A stretch of DNA of 12,233 nt from UBA8437 sp003445035 (lineage in GTDB: Bacteria; Planctomycetota; Planctomycetia; Planctomycetales; Planctomycetaceae): positions 1 through 12,233 of the forward strand of contig CALCHI010000393.1 of the NCBI GenBank assembly GCA_937901285.1, read 5' to 3'. The stretch's first letter is position 1; each line of letters starts with the position of its first letter. The position numbers and the translations under genes were made by a program. Shown one piece after another: positions 6,327 to 12,233 of this stretch. The notes beneath the pieces were generated by a model. That model had not been told where the DNA came from and ran no database searches. It saw only the letters and a program-made list of their open reading frames with translations.

Positions 6327-9300
6327 GGCTTTGCGGCCCCCTGCTTGTTGGCGGCAGGTGCTCCCGCAGCCGGCTTGGCCGCCACGGGTGGTTCGTAAGT
6401 TCCGTCGCGTTCCATCAGGCGGTTGTAGTTCATCAACGCGTCACGCACGGCGGTGGTCTGTTTCAGACCGTTTCCTCCGAAGTGCTGTGGAAACAGCTTC
6501 TGGTTCTTGGCGAACGGCTGGGGCATCGACGTGTAGGGCGTGAACCACTTGGGGTTGGAGAGCCACACCTGCACCCAGTCGGACTGCAGGCGGTCTCGGA
6601 CCATGTCGAGGTTGGGGCCGCGAATGTCCTTCTTGGGATCGACGGCCTTGAACGGACGTCCGCCCAGCGAGTGGCACTTGATGCACAGCGGGGCGTTGAA
6701 CAATCGCCACGATTCGGTCAGGTAGTCATGGTCAGCCCCGTTGAACTCGGCGTTGCGGTCTCCCAGGTAGTCCGGTTGTCTCTGTGGCACCGGCTGGTAG
6801 GGGTACTCGGCCTTGTCCGCCGCGGCGAAGTAGTTGGCCAGCGCCCGGGCCTCGTCGTCGTCGAGATTGAAGCGGGGCATGCGAAGCACGGTGGTGTGCC
6901 GCAGGCGGTTGGGGTTCTTCAGGAACCGGTACAGCCACGGGGTCTGCACCTTGATGCCCTCGGCAATCAACGGCGGCGGTGACTGTTGCCAGGCCAGGTC
7001 GCGGTTGGGTTCGGAGGCCCGCGAGAGGATGTCGGTGACCAGCCACTCGGCGAAGCGTCCGCCGCGGGCGGGGGTCTCGGAGACCAGGTTCGGTTCGGGC
7101 ACCAGCATCCGCGCCGAGGGGAGCACGGTGCGGGTCTGCGGGGCCGGCCGGCCCTTTTCGTCCTTGCCCATCCAGTTGAACGTGAGCGGTTCCCAGAGGT
7201 TGTAGGCGTACTCGCGTTCCTCGGGGTCGAGATCGTCATCATCGGGGCCGGGTCGGGCGACCGAGAGACCGTGGAAGGAGTACGAAACGTTTCCGTTGGC
7301 GTCGGGGTTCAGTGGAATGGTGCGGGCCGGTCGGATCTTCAGCAGCAGTTCACGGGCTTCGGGATATTCCGCCGGGGCCAGCGAGCCGTCGGGCAGGTTG
7401 TCCAGGGTGGTGGTCACCCGGATCTCGGGCGCATCGACCATGTGGCAGCCAATGCAGTTGAATTTCTGCAGCAACCGTTCACCCTCGATCCGGTCGGCGA
7501 CCTGGGTGTCGGGCGTGTAGACGTATTTCACCGGCGGCGGTTCGGCGACGAGTCCGAGAATGAAGGTTGCGATGGCCTCGATGGCCTCCTCGTTCTCGGC
7601 GGGCGTCGGGGCGAAGGTGAACTTCGGCATCCTCAACCGCTCGTCGTATCCCTTGGTCTGGGTCTTCTCGTGGTCGTAACTGCGGGGGGCGCGGAGTTTC
7701 TGCCAGAGGAATCCTTCACGGCCGTGGTGCAGCAGGCTGGCGTAGAAGAATGATCCGCGGGTCGCCGCTTCCTCTTCATCCCGGCTGCCGAACTTCTTTG
7801 TTCCCAGCGTGTGGGCCCGAGCCTGTTGCATCTCGGCATCAACCCGTTCACGGGTACTGGACCCGTCGGCCTCGCCGTGGTGGTGCAGGAACTCCTCGAT
7901 GTGCTCGAGGGCCAGCTTGGTCCGATCCTTGCGACCCCAGTCCTCGAGCTTGGTGCCGATGGGCCGGGCGGCCTCGAAGCCGGGAATGTCGTGACAGCCG
8001 TAGCAGCCGTATCGGCTGACGGTCCGGCGACCGACATAGGCGAGTTTCATCTCGCGAGTCAGTTCCTCGCCGACCAGTTCGACCTCGTCACCGGCGGGGT
8101 CGGTCTCGGGGTATTTGCCGCCTTCTTCCAGCAGGGCCTCGGCATTCGCCGCGCCAATCACCTTGCCGGCGTAGAGCTTGACCAGATCGTCCAGCACGGT
8201 GTCGTCAGCGTCGGGCACGGCGTCACCGGCCAGGCTTCCCGCCGGTTGAGACAGCAGGAAGGCCGCGATGTCGGCGGCCGGATCGGTTCGCTTTGCTCCC
8301 TCGCCCTCGACTTCGAGGAACAGGTTGGGCATGCGGGTTCGCGGGAAGTGTTTCTGCGGATCCTTCAGCCACGTGTAGAGCCAGCGGAAGCCGTTGGAGG
8401 CCGCGGCGGTGGGATTCTTTGCGTCGTGCGGGATCTTGTCCTGGATCCGCGAGAGATCGGGGCCGAAGGTGGCCGAGAGCTTCTTGTCGGGATCGGGGAT
8501 GGCCTTGTGACTGTGGCAGGCCAGGCAACCGCGTTGCCGGAAAGCGAGCTCTCCTCGCTTGGCGTCGGGAGTGATCCCCTTGGGGACGGTGTCCAGGGGG
8601 AAGTCCTTGCTGGCCGCCTTGCTGTTTTCGACCAGGAAGTGCGTCACCGCGGCGATTTCGACCGGTCCGAACCGCTTGCCGTGTGCGTCGCCCTGGTTGC
8701 TGAGATCGAAGAACTGGGGCATCCGCGTGGTCGGCCGGAAGTCGGAGGGCTTGCGGATCCACCGGCCGAGCCAGTCGGCGGTGGTCTTGAGCGAGACGTG
8801 GGCCAGGCTGGGGCCGACTTTTCTCATTCGCCCGGCCACCTGGTTCGGATCGGCATCGATGGCGGCCTTCTGCCGGGCGGTGGCCGGTTCGAGCCGGAGG
8901 TCGGGTCCGATGGGATTGGTGCCGTCGAAGCCGGTGATCTCGTGGCAACCGAAGCAGCCAAATTTCCGGACCAACTGCCAGCCGCGGTAGAGTTTCGGGG
9001 CGGTGGCACCGTGGTCGGGATTGACTCCCAGTTCGACGACCTCGTGGTGACACTTCAGGCAGGTGGATTCCCGCAGCCGCCGCGGCTGCATCGGGTATTC
9101 CCAGTAATGGTTGGGGAAGTACCCGTATTGGTGGTTCCACTTCTTGTACTCGGCCGGGTGATTGGCCCCGTGCTGGGCGTTGTGGAAACTGGTGGCCGAT
9201 CCCTGTCCGTCATGGCAGACGGTGCAGCCGAACTCGGTCAGGGGGTGTGGGCTGGAGGCGGACAGGTAGACATCCGGACGCGGGTGCGTGGCGAAGGGGT

Positions 9301-10186
9301 GTGGAAAACCGCCGTTCTTGACCCAACTGGCGGGGTTGGCGTCGCTCTTGGCCTCCGCGGCGAACGGGAACTCGGAGACGTTGCCGGCGAGCACGCGGTT
9401 GATGCCCAGGTGGCACGTGCGGCAGCGGTCGAAGCGGGCCGTCTGGGACATGCCCAGGGTGATTCTCTGGTCGGGCAGCCAGTCCTGCCGGACCTTGTGA
9501 TGCGAATTGAATCCGTCGATGACCGGTTGTTCCATCAGCCAGCGCTTGACGGCCTGGAATGTGTTTTCGGGTGCGATCCGGTCCCGCGTGTCTCCGGTCA
9601 GGGTCACGGCCGCTTCCAGTTCCTTGATCGTCGTCTGAGCGTCGATCTCCTGCCCGGTCCTCTTGGCGATCTTCGCCTGGGTTTTTTTCACGTCGTCGTC
9701 GGCGGCTTGCAGTTCCCGTTCGGCGGCGTCGACGATCTGCTTCTTCTCGTTGAACGTGGTCAACTTGTCGCCGGCGTTGGGATCCATGTCACGAATGGCC
9801 AGGTCGTAGTTGGCCCGGGCCACGTCGCGATACGTTCTCAGGGGCTTGGTGGCCCGCAGTCTTGTCGCGGCGACCTCTTTCCGGGCGGCCAACTCGGTCT
9901 CGAGTTTCGCGAGTTGAGTCGTGATGCCTTCCAGGAATGTGTTTCGCTCGACTATCCGGGCATCCAGCCGCTTTTCTTCGGAGTCCAGGGTGTCCTGCTG
10001 GTCGAGCCCGATTCCGGCCAGTCGCGCGTCTTCGATCCGGTCCCATTTCTGCTGCCAGGCTCGCCACTCGTCGTTGTGGTCGTCGTGGAGCATCCACAAC
10101 GTGGCCAGCAGCAGCAGGATGCTGTTGAGGGCAAAGACCGCGTGGGTCTTTGGCAGGTTGCGGAAGAAACTGTCGGTGGCGGGCAT
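6323..10186 (-). CDS. Membrane-anchored octaheme c-type cytochrome with coiled-coil stalk
   Basis: Likely takes the place of cytochrome c1 in the quinol-oxidising complex. The 1287 residues have an uncleaved hydrophobic anchor (about 16-33) and a long charged heptad-rich region (about 40-200), probably a coiled coil. Eight CxxCH sites follow, with first Cys at 255, 321, 376, 411, 554, 728, 911 and 1168. The first three sit in a compact His-rich module (about 225-400) with many candidate second His ligands. The last five head separate class I-like domains, each followed by a Met in an (R/S)MP motif: M489, M619, M853, M1103 and M1221. The C-terminus (about 1266-1287) is Ala/Lys/Pro-rich. The ATG is 12 bases after the cytochrome b stop with no clear Shine-Dalgarno sequence. 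No catalytic multiheme signature such as a hydroxylamine-oxidoreductase Tyr crosslink motif or CxxCK was recognised, so pure electron transfer is favoured. Confidence 0.93.
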   Translation of the reverse strand: MPATDSFFRNLPKTHAVFALNSILLLLATLWMLHDDHNDEWRAWQQKWDRIEDARLAGIGLDQQDTLDSEEKRLDARIVERNTFLEGITTQLAKLETELAARKEVAATRLRATKPLRTYRDVARANYDLAIRDMDPNAGDKLTTFNEKKQIVDAAERELQAADDDVKKTQAKIAKRTGQEIDAQTTIKELEAAVTLTGDTRDRIAPENTFQAVKRWLMEQPVIDGFNSHHKVRQDWLPDQRITLGMSQTARFDRCRTCHLGINRVLAGNVSEFPFAAEAKSDANPASWVKNGGFPHPFATHPRPDVYLSASSPHPLTEFGCTVCHDGQGSATSFHNAQHGANHPAEYKKWNHQYGYFPNHYWEYPMQPRRLRESTCLKCHHEVVELGVNPDHGATAPKLYRGWQLVRKFGCFGCHEITGFDGTNPIGPDLRLEPATARQKAAIDADPNQVAGRMRKVGPSLAHVSLKTTADWLGRWIRKPSDFRPTTRMPQFFDLSNQGDAHGKRFGPVEIAAVTHFLVENSKAASKDFPLDTVPKGITPDAKRGELAFRQRGCLACHSHKAIPDPDKKLSATFGPDLSRIQDKIPHDAKNPTAAASNGFRWLYTWLKDPQKHFPRTRMPNLFLEVEGEGAKRTDPAADIAAFLLSQPAGSLAGDAVPDADDTVLDDLVKLYAGKVIGAANAEALLEEGGKYPETDPAGDEVELVGEELTREMKLAYVGRRTVSRYGCYGCHDIPGFEAARPIGTKLEDWGRKDRTKLALEHIEEFLHHHGEADGSSTRERVDAEMQQARAHTLGTKKFGSRDEEEAATRGSFFYASLLHHGREGFLWQKLRAPRSYDHEKTQTKGYDERLRMPKFTFAPTPAENEEAIEAIATFILGLVAEPPPVKYVYTPDTQVADRIEGERLLQKFNCIGCHMVDAPEIRVTTTLDNLPDGSLAPAEYPEARELLLKIRPARTIPLNPDANGNVSYSFHGLSVARPGPDDDDLDPEEREYAYNLWEPLTFNWMGKDEKGRPAPQTRTVLPSARMLVPEPNLVSETPARGGRFAEWLVTDILSRASEPNRDLAWQQSPPPLIAEGIKVQTPWLYRFLKNPNRLRHTTVLRMPRFNLDDDEARALANYFAAADKAEYPYQPVPQRQPDYLGDRNAEFNGADHDYLTESWRLFNAPLCIKCHSLGGRPFKAVDPKKDIRGPNLDMVRDRLQSDWVQVWLSNPKWFTPYTSMPQPFAKNQKLFPQHFGGNGLKQTTAVRDALMNYNRLMERDGTYEPPVAAKPAAGAPAANKQGAAKP

Positions 10187-10198
10187 GGGACGTCGGAG

Positions 10199-11614
10199 CT
10201 AGATGTTGAAGAAGTACTCGGGAATGTTGACCAGGTATTTCAGGTTCAGTGCCCAGCGAAGAACCATCTTCAGGGGCAGGGCGGCCATCCACAGCAACAG
10301 CTGTGTGAAGACCATGAATCGCAGGTAACCCATTCGCTGGTAGAAGGTCCGCAGGCAGGTGATTGCGAGCAACGGTGGCAGCGCGACGAAGTAGATCCCG
10401 ATCACGGCGAACCCCGGCAGTTCGCGGAGCAGGATCATCGAAACCTTCTTGCCCATCGGGTCGTCGTTCCCGTAGGAGGGCATGTCAAAGAACTGTCCGA
10501 ACCAGTCGAGGTAGAACAGTTCGGAGAGCATGACGTTGTTGAGAGCTTCGAGCTTGTGGACATCCCAGTACTCGTAGATCCCGAAGATGTTCCAGTTGGG
10601 ACCACGCAGGAATGTCCCCAGGACGATCATGGCCACCCACAACGTGATGAACCCGACCAGGAAGGTGATGATCGAAAAGGCCCGCTGGCGGAAAACGTAG
10701 TAGCCGTTGCCGATGCGGTTGAAGTCGATGTAGGGGATGGCCATCAGCCCACCGAGAATCATGGTGGGGAAGACGACCCCGGCCAGCCACGGGTCGTAAT
10801 AGACCAGCATTTCCTGCAGGCCCAGGAAGTACCAGGGAGCCTTGGACGGGTTGGGGGTCTTGGCACTGGAGGCGGGTTCTTCCAGCGGCGCTTCGAGCAC
10901 GATGCCCCAGACGATCAGCAGCGTGGTGATCGCGATCATGCAGATCAGTTCGCTGTAGACCAGGTCGGGCCAGACGAGCACCTTCTCGTTCTCGTCGTTC
11001 TCGAGCACCGGTATCGGGCCCTCACCGTCCCATTCGGCCAGCCGCCGGTCGTTCTCGACGGCCTTGTAGAAGTAGAGCCAGGTGAAGCCTCCGACCAGGT
11101 ACAGCAGGGCCACGATCGGCACGTTGTCGGGCTTGCCGACGATCTGCCGGAAGTCGTAGTCGGTCATCGACAGGGCCTGGAACAGCACGGCGGCGTTGAG
11201 CAGTATCCAGCCGACGGTCGGTTGGACCAGGAACTTGCGGAACCACAGCACCGCGATGGTGCCACTGATCGAGATCATGAAGTAGGTGACCGGGTTGGCC
11301 ACCACGAAGTCGATGGCCGTCTGGAACGGACCGCCTGGCTCCAGCACCAGCGGGAACCTGTCGATGTAGTCCTCGTTGGTCCAGCTGACGTGCATGAAGC
11401 CCACGATCATCAGCGCCGAGGTGTAGAGTGCCCAGAAGGTGGCCCGGGGCAGTTCGATGTTCAGCACCGGCACCATCACGTGCTTGTCTTCTCTGTAGAC
11501 GCGGATCGTCCACCAGAGGTTCATCGCGCACAGCACCAGGTACAGCCAGCCCAGTCCCTGCAGGACTGCAGGGGTCAGGTTGGGGTGCGGATCGATAAAC
11601 GGATCGACTTGCAT
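10199..11614 (-). CDS. Extended cytochrome b C-terminal (subunit IV-like) membrane protein
   Basis: Second half of a split cytochrome b; with the upstream b6-type protein it should form the quinol oxidation site. The 471 residues have about ten hydrophobic helices. The core (about 212-340) matches subunit IV: a PDLVYSE stretch, a helix ending LEAPLEEPA, then KAPWYFLGLQEML at 258-270, corresponding to the PEWY region, and two further helices. The Qo-site Pro-Glu-Trp-Tyr is therefore Ala-Pro-Trp-Tyr (259-262), without the Glu. RGPNWNIF and EYWDVHK follow at 337-353. Five extra helices precede the core (about 18-39, 58-78, 103-125, 134-150, 164-184) and two follow it (about 391-421, 430-452), against three in ordinary subunit IV of about 160 residues. 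The extra N-terminal part is unassigned. The ATG is 25 bases after the cytochrome b stop. Confidence 0.85.
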   Translation of the reverse strand: MQVDPFIDPHPNLTPAVLQGLGWLYLVLCAMNLWWTIRVYREDKHVMVPVLNIELPRATFWALYTSALMIVGFMHVSWTNEDYIDRFPLVLEPGGPFQTAIDFVVANPVTYFMISISGTIAVLWFRKFLVQPTVGWILLNAAVLFQALSMTDYDFRQIVGKPDNVPIVALLYLVGGFTWLYFYKAVENDRRLAEWDGEGPIPVLENDENEKVLVWPDLVYSELICMIAITTLLIVWGIVLEAPLEEPASSAKTPNPSKAPWYFLGLQEMLVYYDPWLAGVVFPTMILGGLMAIPYIDFNRIGNGYYVFRQRAFSIITFLVGFITLWVAMIVLGTFLRGPNWNIFGIYEYWDVHKLEALNNVMLSELFYLDWFGQFFDMPSYGNDDPMGKKVSMILLRELPGFAVIGIYFVALPPLLAITCLRTFYQRMGYLRFMVFTQLLLWMAALPLKMVLRWALNLKYLVNIPEYFFNI

Positions 11615-11639
11615 GAATTCGGTTACGGGTGTTGGGGCA

Positions 11640-12233
11640 TCACAACGGCTGGCTGATGCCGCCGTCCTTACGGATTCGCCAGAAGTGGATGGCGATCAAG
11701 CCGGCCGCGGCCAGCGGGATCGCCACACAGTGCAATATGTAGAAGCGGTTGAGTGTTTCTTCGCCGACGAAGCGGCTGCCCAGAAGCAGGAAGCGCGCAT
11801 CGCTCCCACTGGTGATCAGGTCGTAGCCGCCAAGGTTCAACAACTGGAACCCGGGACCCTCGTGACCGAGCACCGGTGTGGCCCGAGCCATGTTGGAACC
11901 CACGGTGATTGCCCAGATGGCCAACTGGTCCCAGGGCAACAGGTACCCCGTGAAACTCAGCAGCAACGTCAACACCAGTAACAACACCCCGACCACCCAG
12001 TTGAACTCGCGGGGGGGCTTGTAGCTGCCGGTTAAAAAGACCCGGTACATGTGTAGCCAGACGGTGATGACCATCGCGTGGGCCCCCCAGCGATGGATCT
12101 CGCGCATGATACCCAGCGTCGTCACGTCGCGGAGAGCGAGGATGTCCTGGTAGGCCCATTCGAGCGTGGGCCGGTAATAGAACATCAGCAGCACGCCGGT
12201 GATCGTTTCGACCAGGAACAGGAAGAACGTGAT
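11640..12233 (-). CDS. petB: Cytochrome b, b6-type (N-terminus beyond the window)
   Basis: Diheme membrane core of the quinol:cytochrome c reductase, carrying electrons across the membrane between the Qo and Qi sites. The frame is open to the right edge; 197 residues are visible (numbered from the edge). The four heme b ligands are present: H47 in REIHRWGAH, H61 in WLHMYR, H168 in RFYILH and H183 in IHFWRIRK. The last pair has 14 residues between them, the b6 spacing rather than the 13 of mitochondrial-type cytochrome b, and the protein ends right after the fourth helix (ISQPL), as b6 does. Other b6 landmarks are FYYRPT (18-23), PPREFNW (73-79) and GYLLPWDQ (96-103). The position of the covalent heme ci cysteine of b6f falls a few residues outside the window. 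A Rieske gene is expected upstream. Confidence 0.94.
   Translation of the reverse strand: MTFFLFLVETITGVLLMFYYRPTLEWAYQDILALRDVTTLGIMREIHRWGAHAMVITVWLHMYRVFLTGSYKPPREFNWVVGVLLLVLTLLLSFTGYLLPWDQLAIWAITVGSNMARATPVLGHEGPGFQLLNLGGYDLITSGSDARFLLLGSRFVGEETLNRFYILHCVAIPLAAAGLIAIHFWRIRKDGGISQPL

Noticed and set aside
6323..10186. Octaheme protein as a hydroxylamine oxidoreductase or octaheme nitrite reductase
   Set aside because: Heme spacing is wide with Met ligands after the last five hemes, there is no CxxCK site and no recognisable HAO fold region; the similarity is only in the number of hemes.
7811..11656. A 1281-codon open frame on the plus strand, antisense to the octaheme cytochrome and the subunit IV-like gene
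   Set aside because: Its product is rich in Gly, Val, Gln, Glu and His with no recognisable domain, signal or membrane segment. The opposite strand carries eight CxxCH sites and a recognisable subunit IV. Long antisense frames are expected opposite GC-rich genes with few stop-complement codons.
12195..12233. Possible start of cytochrome b at the GTG codon at 12192-12194
   Set aside because: The frame continues upstream to the window edge with residues matching the b6 helix A region before FYYRPT, so this GTG encodes an internal Val and the true start is outside.
12220..12233. Loss of the covalent heme ci cysteine typical of b6f cytochrome b6
   Set aside because: By alignment to b6 from the FYYRPT motif, the cysteine position lies about four residues beyond the right edge, so presence or absence cannot be judged here.

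Overview
The window is one continuous, GC-rich, all-minus-strand block of aerobic respiratory-chain genes. It reads from the right end to the left end. There are nine genes, two of them cut by the window edges, and every intergenic gap is under 50 bases. No stretch over 300 bases lacks a gene. I see no RNA gene, mobile element, CRISPR array or regulator gene.

Layout in transcription order (high to low coordinates): (1) a b6-type cytochrome b, N-terminus off the right edge; (2) a 471-residue membrane protein with a cytochrome b6f subunit IV-like core plus extra helices on both sides; (3) a 1287-residue membrane-anchored octaheme cytochrome c with a coiled-coil stalk; (4) a cupredoxin-like lipoprotein; (5) a diheme cytochrome c lipoprotein with a His/Asp-rich tail; (6) coxB, the CuA subunit II; (7) coxA, a heme-copper oxidase subunit I of the A2 (YS-motif) type; (8) ctaA, heme A synthase; (9) ctaB, heme O synthase, running off the left edge. 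Three junctions are 4-base ATGA overlaps (ctaA/ctaB, coxB/coxA, octaheme/cupredoxin), so translational coupling and one operon are likely.

Working model (inference): the split cytochrome b pair oxidises quinol. A Rieske protein, expected just past the right edge, and the octaheme cytochrome stand in for a normal cytochrome c1. Electrons then pass through the cupredoxin and/or the diheme lipoprotein to CuA and on to the heme a3-CuB site, where O2 is reduced. CtaB and CtaA supply heme A. The operon thus encodes a complex III-like and a complex IV module together with their own carriers and cofactor enzymes, which suggests a physical III-IV supercomplex.

The combination of b6-type cytochrome b, fused subunit IV, very large multiheme cytochrome, cupredoxin lipoprotein and A2 oxidase is what I would expect in a heterotrophic aerobic planctomycete. 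This assignment rests on gene content and recalled family resemblance, not on any search. The most unusual proteins are the octaheme cytochrome (three clustered hemes, then five tandem Met-ligated class I-like domains) and the extended subunit IV protein.
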